Under the pieces are notes generated by a model. It ran no database searches. It saw only the letters and a list, made by a program, of their open reading frames with translations, and was not told the DNA's origin. Below are positions 38,269 to 46,427 of a DNA stretch of 64,000 bases, in pieces; the first letter of the stretch is position 1; each line of letters opens with the position of its first letter. This DNA is from Rhizobium sp. Root708. Lineage in GTDB: Bacteria; Pseudomonadota; Alphaproteobacteria; Rhizobiales; Rhizobiaceae. The DNA lies in NCBI RefSeq assembly GCF_001429725.1, contig NZ_LMHV01000001.1, positions 310,001-374,000 on the forward strand. The letters are read 5' to 3'. The position numbers and the translations under genes were made by a program.

Positions 38269-38300
38269 GAGGCGTCCCGACGCATCGGGACGCCTCTTCT
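38269..38300. terminator. Bidirectional hairpin between convergent genes
   Basis: A 12-bp perfect stem GAGGCGTCCCGA (38269-38280), loop CGCA, TCGGGACGCCTC (38285-38296), then TTCTTTC. Four bases after the EEP gene stop and next to the GNAT stop on the other strand. Confidence 0.8.
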
Positions 38301-38304
38301 TTCT

Positions 38305-38892
38305 TCAGGCGATCTTGGCCTGCTGCAACGCGCCCGGCTTCAGCATCGTCTCAACATGCGTGACCATGGTGTTGCGCGCGAAGCTGTAGATTTCGCTGCA
38401 ACCAGTCATGCGAAAGCCAAGCTTTTCCTGCAGCTTCAGCGAGGCCGGATTGTCGGCGAAGACGCCGGAATGAACCGCGGTCTCGGGCATACGGCGCGAA
38501 AAACGCTCCAATACGGCCGATACCGCCTCACTCATGTAGCCGCGCCGCCAGTAGAAGCGGTTCAGCCAATAGCCGAGGTGCCACAGGCCGTGGCGCAACT
38601 CGATCGAGACGACGCCGATGTGAGCATCGTCACCGGTCGTGATCGCAAACTGCCAGTCGGGCATACCGCCAGCCGTCACCGGTACCAGCCAATCGAACGC
38701 GTCCTGCCTGTCGTAGGGAGCGGGAACACGCGCGAGCATGCGGGTTACGGCGAAGTCGGACAGCGTGTCCGCGATCGCATCGGCATCGCTCAGCCGGTGC
38801 GGGCGGAGCACCAGCCGGCCGGTAGCAATGGTGGGCAAGGGCCCGGGCGTCATCGACTGGCTCTTGGGTCTCTGAAGACTGATTGCGTTCAT
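38305..38892 (-). CDS. GNAT acetyltransferase, RimJ/RimL-like (195 aa)
   Basis: Transfers an acetyl group from acetyl-CoA to an amine, possibly a protein N-terminus. N-terminal IATGRLVLRPHRLSDADAIADTL, central GLWHLGYWLNRFYWRRGYMSEAVSAVL (acetyl-CoA loop Q/R-x-x-G-x-G/A related), and NPASLKLQEKLGFRM near the C-terminus, the RimJ/RimL pattern. It overlaps the next GNAT gene by four bases, and the two are paralogues. Substrate unknown. Confidence 0.85.
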   Translation of the reverse strand: MNAISLQRPKSQSMTPGPLPTIATGRLVLRPHRLSDADAIADTLSDFAVTRMLARVPAPYDRQDAFDWLVPVTAGGMPDWQFAITTGDDAHIGVVSIELRHGLWHLGYWLNRFYWRRGYMSEAVSAVLERFSRRMPETAVHSGVFADNPASLKLQEKLGFRMTGCSEIYSFARNTMVTHVETMLKPGALQQAKIA

Positions 38893-39545
38893 AAGACGCT
38901 CCCCCAGCTTCTCAGCGACATCCAGGTCTTCCGATCAAGCCGGTACCACTCGACCGGCACGTTGCTGCCGAGCGCCAGGGATGCCGCAAGGCCCGATCCC
39001 TGGAACTGGAAACCGCACTTCTGGATGACCCGCCGCGACGCGACGTTCATCACCCGGCAACGGGCATCGATCTGATCGACATTCTGCCGCGTACGAAAGA
39101 CCATATCGACCAGGGCGTGGCACGCCTCGGTCATAAAGCCTTGATTCCAGAAAGGCTCTCCCAGCCAGTAACCGATCTCGACGGTCCGCCCGTCAAGATG
39201 CGGTTCGACTCCGCAGCACCCGACAAAAGCGCCGTTCTCGGCTTTGGTGATCGCATAGACGCACTTGCCAATCTCGCCGTTTTTCGTGCGTCGCACGAAG
39301 TCGGCGGCATCATTGGCCGTATAAGGGTGCGGCATACGCGACACCATTGTGGCGACTTTGGCGTTGTTGGCAAGATGGGCAAGGGCGTCGATGTCTTCTT
39401 CGTGGGGCGCGCGCATGACGAGCCTTTCCGACAACAAGACAGGGCAATCGGTCCTTAACCGCTCAGGCCGCAGCCGTTCCTTGGGAGACCGCTGGTCTTC
39501 CCGGGGAGACCGTGATTGGTCCTCCCTCAACAATTCGCCTTGCAT
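38889..39545 (-). CDS. GNAT acetyltransferase, RimJ/RimL-like (218 aa)
   Basis: Paralogue of the following gene: LLSERLVMRAPHEEDIDALAHLANNAKVATMVSRMPHPYT, VEIGYWLGEPFWNQGFMTEACHAL and ASRRVIQKCGFQFQGSG are all GNAT features. A ~35-residue N-terminal stretch rich in Arg, Ser, Glu and Pro precedes the domain and looks disordered. I chose the ATG at 39545 because GGAGGA lies upstream; another ATG eight codons earlier is less well placed. The gene is separated from rpmA by a terminator, so the two GNAT genes form their own unit. Confidence 0.83.
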   Translation of the reverse strand: MQGELLREDQSRSPREDQRSPKERLRPERLRTDCPVLLSERLVMRAPHEEDIDALAHLANNAKVATMVSRMPHPYTANDAADFVRRTKNGEIGKCVYAITKAENGAFVGCCGVEPHLDGRTVEIGYWLGEPFWNQGFMTEACHALVDMVFRTRQNVDQIDARCRVMNVASRRVIQKCGFQFQGSGLAASLALGSNVPVEWYRLDRKTWMSLRSWGSVL

Positions 39546-39570
39546 GTTCAGTCCTCCTTCGTTGGACAAG

Positions 39571-39601
39571 AAAAAAGGGGAGATGGCGCCCCATCTCCCC
39601 T
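39571..39601 (-). terminator. Terminator of rplU-rpmA
   Basis: On the minus strand AGGGGAGATGG, loop of four, CCATCTCCCCT, then TTTTTTC. The U tract and strong stem make this a canonical terminator 71 bp after the rpmA stop. Confidence 0.85.
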
Positions 39602-39671
39602 GTTTTCTGGACTGAACCTGATACGCTCAGCCGGGTCGATGAGACGCCGGCTGTTTTAGAGCGCTACCGGC

Positions 39672-39941
39672 TTATTCCGCTGCTTCCGCTTTCGGCATTA
39701 CAGACACGTACACGCGGCCATTGGCCTTCGTACGGTAGTTCACATTGCCGGCCGTAAGCGCAAAAATGGTGTGGTCCTTGCCGAGGCCGACGTTGGAACC
39801 CGGATGCCACTGCGTACCGCGCTGACGCAGAATGATGTTGCCCGCGATGACCGTTTCGCCACCGAACTTCTTCACGCCAAGGCGCTTGGATTCGGAATCA
39901 CGACCGTTGCGCGATGAACCGCCAGCTTTTTTGTGTGCCAT
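39672..39941 (-). CDS. rpmA: 50S ribosomal protein L27 (89 aa)
   Basis: Structural protein near the peptidyl transferase centre. [31 protein letters not shown] is the invariant L27 start, followed by [30 protein letters not shown]. Normal length for alphaproteobacteria. Directly after rplU (34 bp) and ended by the hairpin at 39571. Confidence 0.98.
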   Translation of the reverse strand: MAHKKAGGSSRNGRDSESKRLGVKKFGGETVIAGNIILRQRGTQWHPGSNVGLGKDHTIFALTAGNVNYRTKANGRVYVSVMPKAEAAE

Positions 39942-39975
39942 TGGTGTTCTCCTTTAAACCTTAAGTCCCGTGATC

Positions 39976-40293
39976 TTACTTGGCAGCCACGATGTCCGTG
40001 ATACGGACAACAGTGTGGTGCTGGCGATGGCCGCGCGAACGCTTCGAGTTCTGACGACGGCGCTTCTTGAAGGCGATGACCTTCTTGCCGCGGTTGTGCT
40101 CGACCACTTCGGCCTTGACGGAAGCGCCCTTGACGAAGGGAGCACCAATCGCAGCGTCGGCGCCTTCGCCGATTACGAGGACTTCGGTGAATTCAATTGC
40201 GTCGCCAGCGGTTGCTTCAAGCTTCTCGATGGTCAGCACGTCGTTTGCCGCCACACGGTACTGCTTACCGCCGGTCTTGATGACTGCGAACAT
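39976..40293 (-). CDS. rplU: 50S ribosomal protein L21 (105 aa)
   Basis: Binds 23S rRNA in early assembly. [35 protein letters not shown] is the conserved L21 start, and [29 protein letters not shown] the conserved end. 105 residues is standard. It precedes rpmA, the universal order. Transcription probably starts in the intergenic region before the tRNA gene. Confidence 0.98.
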   Translation of the reverse strand: MFAVIKTGGKQYRVAANDVLTIEKLEATAGDAIEFTEVLVIGEGADAAIGAPFVKGASVKAEVVEHNRGKKVIAFKKRRRQNSKRSRGHRQHHTVVRITDIVAAK

Positions 40294-40595
40294 TTTTTAT
40301 CCTTTCATGTTCGTTCCGGCTCAGCCCGCGTCAAAACGGGAGGCCGTCTTTTTATCAGTCGATGTTGAGCAGGGATTTCAGAGGATTTCGCCTTGAATTC
40401 TGACTGCCGGTGAAATCTCCTCGCGAGCGCGAGGATGGCAAGGCGCGGACTTTTCCACACCTATTGCGCAGCGCAGATACGCGAGGCCCTGGGGACTGTC
40501 AAGGCAAAAGGATGAAAAGCTTGAGATTTCATCTTGCCAGCCCGCAAAACTCTCGCTATGAGACAGCCCGCGCCTAACGGCGTCAACCAGACCGC
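40294..40595. other. 302-bp region between rplU and tRNA-Ser
   Basis: Contains the promoter and leader of rplU-rpmA (minus strand) and the upstream region of the tRNA gene (plus strand). I see no coding frame with a ribosome binding site and no recognisable riboswitch. The open frames here overlap the tRNA or run antisense and are not genes. Confidence 0.5.
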
Positions 40596-40685
40596 GGAGA
40601 GGTGGCAGAGTGGTTGAATGTACCGCACTCGAAATGCGGCGTGCCTGCAAGGGTACCGTGGGTTCAAATCCCACCCTCTCCGCCA
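40596..40685 (+). tRNA. tRNA-Ser (anticodon CGA)
   Basis: 90-nt class II tRNA. Acceptor GGAGAGG (40596-40602) pairs with CCTCTCC (40675-40681), discriminator G, encoded CCA at 40683-40685. Anticodon stem CCGCA/TGCGG encloses the loop CTCGAAA, so the anticodon is CGA, reading UCG. The long variable arm and the T arm (GTGGGTTCAAATCCCAC) are clear. Confidence 0.97.
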
Positions 40686-40777
40686 TTCAACACACTACGA
40701 TCAGCTGGACATGTCGCCTTTGGCCAAGGCTATTTGGTAGCCGACGCGCAAATATGCGCTAGGGGCAAAAGGGAGTC

Positions 40778-40796
40778 GGGCGAGACAAGCTCGCCC
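40778..40796 (-). terminator. Possible terminator of the copper cluster
   Basis: GGGCGAG, loop ACAAG, CTCGCCC, 30 bp after the CopC-like gene's stop. On the minus strand the stem is followed by CGACTCCCTTTTG, with a late short U tract, so the call is weak. Confidence 0.4.
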
Positions 40797-40825
40797 AACC
40801 CTTCAAACAACCCAACGTCTTTGCC

Positions 40826-41191
40826 TTAGCGTTTCACCGTGAAGCTATATGTTCCGTTGGTCTTGTGGCCATCCGTTGAAAGAACATGCCAGTCGACCTT
40901 GTAGGCACCTGGCGCAAGCGTGCCGGCAAACGGAACCATCAGTGTCTTGCCGCCGTCCATCAGCATGATGTCGCCGAGCTTGACCTCCTTGCCATCGGGC
41001 GCAGAAACCTTGGCGCCGCTGAATTTCATGTTCAGCTCTTCGCTGAACGTGAGGTCCAGTTCACCGGGCGCGGTGACTGCATCATTGTCCGCCGGGACCG
41101 ATGATTTCAGGTGCGCGTGCGCGAACGCTTGCCCGGCGAGACCGAGAACCACTGTCGCGGCACAGAACAAACGGAGCGTGAAACTAGGCAT
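40826..41191 (-). CDS. Periplasmic copper-binding protein, CopC/YobA type (121 aa)
   Basis: CopC-fold copper carrier. Signal peptide MPSFTLRLFCAATVVLGLAGQAFA; the mature protein begins with HAHLKSSVPA, placing His at or near the N-terminus, as in the Cu(II) site of CopC. The other Cu(II)-site motif, D-x-H, is in DWHVLSTDGHKTNGTYSF near the C-terminus. The methionine-rich Cu(I) site of plasmid CopC is not evident, so it resembles the Cu(II)-only class. No CopD membrane partner follows. It ends the copper cluster, 66 bp after the PCu(A)C fusion gene. Confidence 0.9.
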   Translation of the reverse strand: MPSFTLRLFCAATVVLGLAGQAFAHAHLKSSVPADNDAVTAPGELDLTFSEELNMKFSGAKVSAPDGKEVKLGDIMLMDGGKTLMVPFAGTLAPGAYKVDWHVLSTDGHKTNGTYSFTVKR

Positions 41192-41257
41192 TCGATGCCT
41201 CCCTGATTGCGTAATTGATGAATGAAGGTTGGATGGGGCTGCAAGGCACGCGTGTTC

Positions 41258-42160
41258 TCATTGGGCATGGCCCTCATGGCCACCATGACCGGCATCACCG
41301 GTGGACTGCTCCATTAGCACCGTCCCCTCGAAACTGGAGAAAAGCTGCAGCGTCTTGGTGTCGAGCTTTGCCTCTGCCGCCTTCAGTGCGGATGAGAGAG
41401 CAGACGCATCGGCCGCGGAGACGCCGATTTTCTCAAGGGCATTCGCCTCGGTGATGCCGTCACCGCTGCAGAGATAGACGCTCCATCCATGCGGGCTGTT
41501 CTTCAAGAGCGCCCGACCGCCGCGGCCATCTTGCAGCCACCCGGCAATCGCCCAATCTCCCTGAACAACGACAGGGTTGACCGTCAGCGGCTTCTCCGGC
41601 GTTTCGAACATTGCCTTCAATCTCGCTGGAATCGTTTGCTGCGCGTCGTCCCCCATGTCCATGTGGCTCATGTCCATTCCCTTCATGTCTCCCTGCTGCG
41701 CCTTGGCTGCGCCGATCGAGCCGAAGGCACTTCCAACAGCGAATTCCACATCGACGCTGCCGGCCTTCTGGAAGGTCAGGGTCGCCCGTATCTGCTCGCC
41801 TTCCTTGAACGGCTTGTCGATGTCCATGAACATCAGGTGATAGCCGCCAGGCTTCAGCTCGACCGTTTCGCCCGGCGGCAGCTCCAGGCCTTGCTTGGCC
41901 TCGCGCATCACCATGATGCCGCCGTTGACGCTCATCTCATGCAGCTGGACCGATCTTGCCCTGTCCGAGCTGACCGACACCAGAACATCCGCTTCCCCAC
42001 CGGAATTCCTGATCGCCAGATAGCCGCCGCCCACCTTGGCGCCGGGCAGCATTGCCCGGACAGCCGGGCCAAGAACCACAATCTCGCCGGCCGTATAGTC
42101 CCGTGCTTTGGCGCCTTGTGCAGCCAGCACGATCAGAACTGCGAGAAACAGCTTTTTCAT
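41258..42160 (-). CDS. PCu(A)C copper chaperone fused to a copper-uptake-associated C-terminal domain (300 aa)
   Basis: Signal peptide MKKLFLAVLIVLAAQGAKA. The N-terminal domain (to about residue 140) is PCu(A)C, with ligands in LHEMSVNGGIMVMREA and ELKPGGYHLMFMD (H-x-M...M...H-x-M). PCu(A)C carries Cu(I), often toward cytochrome oxidase Cu sites. A Met/His-rich linker (GDMKGMDMSHMDMGDD) joins a second domain (about 175-290: VVVQGDWAIAGWLQDGRGGRALL...GWSVYLCSGDGI), seen in 'copper uptake system-associated' proteins. The tail is HGGHEGH. The start at 42160 has GGAGG upstream; longer in-frame reading overlaps the PepSY gene. Eleven bases follow the PepSY gene stop. Confidence 0.87.
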   Translation of the reverse strand: MKKLFLAVLIVLAAQGAKARDYTAGEIVVLGPAVRAMLPGAKVGGGYLAIRNSGGEADVLVSVSSDRARSVQLHEMSVNGGIMVMREAKQGLELPPGETVELKPGGYHLMFMDIDKPFKEGEQIRATLTFQKAGSVDVEFAVGSAFGSIGAAKAQQGDMKGMDMSHMDMGDDAQQTIPARLKAMFETPEKPLTVNPVVVQGDWAIAGWLQDGRGGRALLKNSPHGWSVYLCSGDGITEANALEKIGVSAADASALSSALKAAEAKLDTKTLQLFSSFEGTVLMEQSTGDAGHGGHEGHAQ

Positions 42161-42171
42161 CGAAACGCCTC

Positions 42172-43542
42172 CTAGGCAAAAACACGCCGCAACGGCGGCA
42201 CAAAGCGAACAACGACCTGATCGAAAGCGACCATCACCAGCACGGCGAGGCCGCTCAGCGGAAACAACACGGCAAACACCGCAACGATCACCCAAAGACC
42301 GAAATAGACCGAACGTTGCGGCGGCATCGGCGGCACGCCCAAGCGGCCGGACGGCCGCCGCTTCCACCACATCATCACCGCTGATACGCAGCTGACAATG
42401 ATCGCCAGGCACGTGGCCAGCATCAACAACTGGTTGAGCCGTCCCCACTCCTGGCCTTGATGGACGTTGATCCCCCATTCGATGGCCTTGCCGAGGAAAG
42501 GGTACTGGCTGAAAGCGAGATCGACCAGCGGCTTGCCGGAATACTGATCGATATGGATCGTTCGTTCACCGCTGACATCCTCGGGATAGACGGCCGCAGT
42601 GTAAACGCCCGCCTCGGTCGCCGGTATGGCGAGATCGAAGCCGGGCCGGATGCCGAGCTCCCTGGCAATCTCCACCGCAGCGTTGATCCCGATCGGCTTG
42701 GCCGACTGCGCGGCGGCGATGTCCGACAGCGGAACAGGCGCCCTCTCGACGACCCAACCGGGCTTCGGCAGGATATCTTCAGTGACCTTGCGGGACTGCG
42801 GGACATTGTCCCAGAGCTCGACGGGATAACCGAGACCGTGGCTGGTCAGCCATTCATTGACGTTACTTCCCCAGTAGCCGGACCAAGGCATGCCGGTAAC
42901 GGCAAGAAAGAAGATCAGCACGCCCGCGAATGCTCCTGTTACCGCGTGTAGGTCACGCCAGAAAACGCGGCGCCTCGGTGTGCCGCGCACGCTGACGACG
43001 CCTCCGTTTTGTTGTCGGGGCCACCAGAGGTAGATCCCGCTGACCACGAGCATCATGGCAAAACCGCCTGTGATCTCTACCAACCTGTTGGCGGCGGGGC
43101 CGAAGAAGGCGAGGCTGTGAATGCGCTTGACGACATAGTTGAATTCGTCGGTCGCTCCGACCGTATCGAGAACCACCCCATTATACGGGTTGACGAAAAC
43201 CAAAGTCTGTCCGTCCGCGGTCTCGACGGTGACTATCGCGGAGCGCTCCGCCGACGCCGGATCCCTGTAGGAAACGACGGAACCGTTCGGCAAGGCATGC
43301 CTTGCGATTTCGGTGACGTCGGCGGGAGAAAGACGCTCGCCCTTTGGGACAACGTTGTAGCGGTAGCTGAAGAAGGTGTCGTTGATCTCGTCCTTGAAGA
43401 GATACAGCGACCCGGTCACCGCCAGGTTAAGCATGAAGGGAATGACAAGCAATCCCGCGAAAAAGTGCCAGCGCCAAAGGGCGCGATAGAGCGAAACGCC
43501 GCCCTGATGTTCCGCCTGTCCGGCGGCCCCAGTCATAGACAT
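42172..43542 (-). CDS. PepSY-domain membrane protein (456 aa)
   Basis: PepSY-associated TM family. An N-terminal helix (ALWRWHFFAGLLVIPFMLNLAVTGSLYLF), a periplasmic PepSY region (about residues 55-130), a second pair of helices (LVEITGGFAMMLVVSGIYLWWPR; DLHAVTGAFAGVLIFFLAVTGMPWSGYWG), a second periplasmic part, then C-terminal helices ending KRRPSGRLGVPPMPP...VLVMVAFDQVVV. Histidines in WRWHFF, VNVHQGQEW and the DLHAVTG helices are typical of this family and may bind haem or metal. Members are often linked to iron or copper uptake; the next gene is a PCu(A)C fusion, so a copper role is likely. ATG 43542 is taken; a TTG at 43560 is possible. Confidence 0.85.
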   Translation of the reverse strand: MSMTGAAGQAEHQGGVSLYRALWRWHFFAGLLVIPFMLNLAVTGSLYLFKDEINDTFFSYRYNVVPKGERLSPADVTEIARHALPNGSVVSYRDPASAERSAIVTVETADGQTLVFVNPYNGVVLDTVGATDEFNYVVKRIHSLAFFGPAANRLVEITGGFAMMLVVSGIYLWWPRQQNGGVVSVRGTPRRRVFWRDLHAVTGAFAGVLIFFLAVTGMPWSGYWGSNVNEWLTSHGLGYPVELWDNVPQSRKVTEDILPKPGWVVERAPVPLSDIAAAQSAKPIGINAAVEIARELGIRPGFDLAIPATEAGVYTAAVYPEDVSGERTIHIDQYSGKPLVDLAFSQYPFLGKAIEWGINVHQGQEWGRLNQLLMLATCLAIIVSCVSAVMMWWKRRPSGRLGVPPMPPQRSVYFGLWVIVAVFAVLFPLSGLAVLVMVAFDQVVVRFVPPLRRVFA

Positions 43543-43627
43543 GAAATGGTCCGTATCCAAGCCGATCGCGCAACCAGCGCATCAGGCATATGCAAGGCGC
43601 GCTGCGGCTGCCGGCCGCAACGCGGGT

Positions 43628-44032
43628 TCAAGCGTGGAACAGACTTGCAGGTGGTGCTCGCGGGCCGGTATTCGGCGTCAAAAGCTTGCGGGCGATGACG
43701 ACAGCCCGCATGGGCAGCTCGGCCTTCAGCAGGACGTCGGAGCGAATTCCCCCCAACTCGCTGGGCATGGGCAGGATCACGGCCGCACTGATGCGGCAGG
43801 CCTCGCATCCGCTCATATGCGCCTTGTCGGGATGGGCTTTGCCAGTCTCGCTGCTGACAGTGACGCAGAGCGTCGGCAGCGCTCCATCGGGAAGCACGAA
43901 AGCCGAAAAATCACCTGGCGCGGGGCTCGCCGCAAGGGCGGGCAGTTGATGGGCAAAACCAACGAAGACGAGCGCGAGCGCGCAAACAATGCGCACACAC
44001 CACTGCTTTGTCTTCGTAAACAAACGCCTCAT
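43628..44032 (-). CDS. DUF2946-like periplasmic protein (about 134 aa)
   Basis: MRRLFTKTKQWCVRIVCALALVFVGFAHQLPALA looks like a signal peptide or anchor; the mature part has a Cys in LPTLCVTV and a SGCEACRIS (C-x2-C) motif, the arrangement of DUF2946 proteins, which accompany copper and PepSY genes in Proteobacteria. Function unknown; a metal-binding or thiol role is inferred from the motif and the cluster. I chose the ATG at 44032, preceded by AGGGGAAC; an in-frame start at 44113 would make the signal sequence atypical. The PepSY gene lies 85 bp downstream. Confidence 0.75.
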   Translation of the reverse strand: MRRLFTKTKQWCVRIVCALALVFVGFAHQLPALAASPAPGDFSAFVLPDGALPTLCVTVSSETGKAHPDKAHMSGCEACRISAAVILPMPSELGGIRSDVLLKAELPMRAVVIARKLLTPNTGPRAPPASLFHA

Positions 44033-44222
44033 AGTTCCCCTGCCGTAGGCACGGAAACGTTGATAGCCACATTTGGCAGAAAGCTCAATGCGGCAAAGAG
44101 GCTTGTGAGCCAAGGCAAATGCGCGGAGCTGGCTTGACCCAGCGCCTCGGTACAGAGGCAGAATATACGACGGAGACCCGCTGCCATTCGGTTAAACAGC
44201 AAGCCTGGATGCCGCGACGGGG

Positions 44223-44384
44223 TCAGCCGATAAGACCGAAAACCAATGAGGTAACAAAAACAAACGCAGCCGCAATCAATCCCGCATGCAGGATGAATTG
44301 CAATTTGCCTTGGGTTGCCCGCTTCCGATTGCGTACGGGCCGGTGATGGTTTGCATGAGTATGCGCGATACCCAAATCTGCCAT
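44223..44384 (-). CDS. Small His-rich membrane protein (53 aa)
   Basis: ATG at 44384, stop at 44223-44225, preceded by GGAGG six bases upstream, an excellent ribosome binding site. The N-terminus is His-rich (MADLGIAHTHANHHRPVRN), followed by a basic stretch and one membrane helix (ILHAGLIAAAFVFVTSLVFGLIG) at the C-terminus. I know no named family. A perfect 16-bp palindrome lies 20 bp before the start. Position ahead of the DUF2946/PepSY/PCu(A)C genes on the same strand and the histidines suggest a metal-linked role, by inference only. Confidence 0.65.
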   Translation of the reverse strand: MADLGIAHTHANHHRPVRNRKRATQGKLQFILHAGLIAAAFVFVTSLVFGLIG

Positions 44385-44403
44385 GTGCCGCCTCCGCTTC
44401 GTT

Positions 44404-44419
44404 GCAAGTTTTAACTTGC
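44404..44419. promoter_or_regulatory. Perfect palindrome in front of the small His-rich gene
   Basis: GCAAGTT-TT-AACTTGC, 7-bp arms and a 2-bp centre, 20 bp before the ATG at 44384 and upstream of its ribosome binding site. It has the position and symmetry of a repressor or activator operator. A second imperfect dyad (TCTCTA...TAGAGA, 44436-44456) lies further upstream. No regulator can be named from the motif; MerR-type copper sites use related GCAAG/CTTGC words. Confidence 0.45.
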
Positions 44420-44504
44420 TGTTATTTTCTTATATTCTCTATCTAGTTGGTAGAGATAATTTTGCTTCGAAACCCGCCTAAGGGGAAAATTCCGTTTTCC
44501 GATT

Positions 44505-44687
44505 TTAGCAGACAGTACGCCACGCCCAGATCAGCGAGCGTTCGACGGCGTTCGGTTGTTGCGACGCGTTCGACACGTCGATCTTGCGTCGATCCTTTTC
44601 TGCCGGAACGGAAACCGATGCAGCAGCGCTATCCGCTTTGGCGGGTGGCGCGAGATAACCCATGGTCATGCCGCCGAGAAAAAACAT
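44505..44687 (-). CDS. Small hypothetical protein (60 aa)
   Basis: Starts MFFLGGMTMGYLAPPAKADS after GGAGATGAGG, a good ribosome binding site, and ends ERSLIWAWRTVC. A short hydrophobic N-terminus ending in AKADS resembles a signal sequence or anchor; the rest is polar. No family recognised. It precedes the small His-rich gene and the copper cluster on the same strand, with 120 bp between. Coding is supported by the ribosome binding site and lack of a competing gene, not by homology. Confidence 0.5.
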   Translation of the reverse strand: MFFLGGMTMGYLAPPAKADSAAASVSVPAEKDRRKIDVSNASQQPNAVERSLIWAWRTVC

Positions 44688-44847
44688 GCCTCATCTCCAT
44701 GATCACGAAAATTAACGAGCGTTAACGGGATCATGACAGAAGTAAGGCAGCTGTCAATAGTCTAGTCGAATGGTCGTGTTTTGATCGACCATAAACCGCG
44801 AAGACGGCAAGACAGATAAGCTATTCAATCCACTCATAAAATATCGG

Positions 44848-45597
44848 TTACGCCCGCACGAAGCCCTTGCTCGCGATCATTAAATTTCGCGTGTAGTCTT
44901 CGTGAACGCTACCGCTCGCAAGTTCCCTCGCTGTTAACCTCTCGACGACGACGCCGTTTCTCATGACGGCAAGACGGTCGCACATATGGGTGATGACACC
45001 GAGGTCATGGCTCACCATCACAAAGGTAAGCTGACGGTCGCGCCTGACCTGCTCGAGGAGATTCAACACCTCGGCCTGTACCGAGGCGTCGAGCGCCGAG
45101 GTCGGCTCATCAAGGAGAAGAATCGACGGCTCCACGATCAGCGCGCGTGCGATCGCGACGCGCTGCCGCTGGCCTCCGGAAAGCTGATGTGGGTAGCGGA
45201 ACCGGAAGCCGTTGCCGAGACCGACCTCGTCCAGAGCGCGCGCAATGCGCCGGTCACTGTCGCTGATGCCATGGATCGCCAGAGGCTCAAGCAACAGGCG
45301 GTCGATCGTCTGCCTGGGATGCAGCGATCCGTAGGGGTCCTGAAACACCATCTGGACTTGCCTATAGAAGGCCTTGCTCCGACGGGAACCGACAAGGGGC
45401 TCTCCGTGAATGCGGATCTCACCTGATGTTACCGGTGCAAGCCCCGCAACGGCGCGCAACAGGGTCGATTTTCCCGACCCGGATTCGCCGACCAGCCCGA
45501 AGGATTCGCCCGCCCCGATGTCGACGCCCACATTCTTGAGAGCATGGAAGTGATCGTAGACGACGCTGAGGCCATCGACCGCGAGAGCCGCACTCAT
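44848..45597 (-). CDS. Peptide ABC transporter ATPase, DppF/OppF type (249 aa)
   Basis: Second ATPase of a dipeptide/oligopeptide importer. Walker A LVGESGSGKST (about residue 35-45), Q-loop MVFQDPYGSLHPRQTI (typical of Opp/Dpp ATPases), signature LSGGQRQRVAIARALI, Walker B ILLLDEPTSALDAS, H-loop VMVSHDLGVI. The start at 45597 overlaps the previous stop as ATGA. Last gene of the operon; the family's usual C-terminal oligopeptide extension is short here. Confidence 0.93.
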   Translation of the reverse strand: MSAALAVDGLSVVYDHFHALKNVGVDIGAGESFGLVGESGSGKSTLLRAVAGLAPVTSGEIRIHGEPLVGSRRSKAFYRQVQMVFQDPYGSLHPRQTIDRLLLEPLAIHGISDSDRRIARALDEVGLGNGFRFRYPHQLSGGQRQRVAIARALIVEPSILLLDEPTSALDASVQAEVLNLLEQVRRDRQLTFVMVSHDLGVITHMCDRLAVMRNGVVVERLTARELASGSVHEDYTRNLMIASKGFVRA

Positions 45598-46427
45598 TCC
45601 GCCCACTCCGGCTTGCGATCAAGGACCGGCAGCGGATGTCTGCTTTCGCCGATCTGCGGCATGCAGTTCAGCAGGCCGCGCGTGTAGGGATGCTGTGCGT
45701 TTTTCAGTTCGGAAGCCTTCAGTTCTTCGACGACCTTGCCGGCATACATGACGAGGACGCGATCGCAGAATGATGAGACGAGACGGAGGTCGTGCGAGAC
45801 GAAGATCAGCCCCATCCCACGCTCGGAAACCAGGCGATCCATGATCCTGAGCACGTCGAGCTGCACCGTCACATCGAGCGCCGAGGTCGGTTCGTCGGCG
45901 ATCAAGAGTTCGGGGCCCGCGACCAGCATCATGGCAATCATCGCGCGCTGGCCCATGCCGCCCGAAACCTCGTGCGGATGAAGGTCGAAGACGCGTTTGG
46001 GATCGCGGATCTGCACCGCTTCAAGCATGGTCAACGCGCGATCGCGAGCCTCGCTCCGACTGATACTCTCGTGGGTCCGCAGCGTCTCGCAGATCTGCCG
46101 ACCGATCGTCATGACGGGATCGAGAGAATACTTGGGGTCCTGGAGCACCATGGCGATGCGCTTGCCGCGCAGCTGCCGCCGCTCCTTAGGAGACGCCTTA
46201 AGGAGATCGATCCCATTGAAATCGAGAGTGTCGGCGGTCACCACCCCATGCTTGGGCGTCAGCCCCATGATGGCGCGGCCTGTCTGCGATTTTCCGGAGC
46301 CCGACTCCCCGACGATCGCGAGGCGCTCCTTCTGCAGCGAGAAGGAAACGCCACGAACCGCTTCCACAACGCCGGTACGCGTGGGGTAACTGACCTTCAG
46401 ATTGTTGACGGTGAGGAGAGGGGTCAT
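45594..46427 (-). CDS. Peptide ABC transporter ATPase, DppD/OppD type (277 aa)
   Basis: First ATPase of the importer. Walker A IVGESGSGKSQT, Q-loop AMVLQDPKYSLDPVMTI, signature VSGGMGQRAMIAMML, Walker B LLIADEPTSALDVT, and a C-terminal HPYTRGLLNCMPQIG segment, part of the oligopeptide-transport C-terminal motif. The ATG at 46427 overlaps the permease stop as ATGA; a longer open frame beyond it runs antisense-like through the permease and is not real. Confidence 0.94.
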   Translation of the reverse strand: MTPLLTVNNLKVSYPTRTGVVEAVRGVSFSLQKERLAIVGESGSGKSQTGRAIMGLTPKHGVVTADTLDFNGIDLLKASPKERRQLRGKRIAMVLQDPKYSLDPVMTIGRQICETLRTHESISRSEARDRALTMLEAVQIRDPKRVFDLHPHEVSGGMGQRAMIAMMLVAGPELLIADEPTSALDVTVQLDVLRIMDRLVSERGMGLIFVSHDLRLVSSFCDRVLVMYAGKVVEELKASELKNAQHPYTRGLLNCMPQIGESRHPLPVLDRKPEWAE

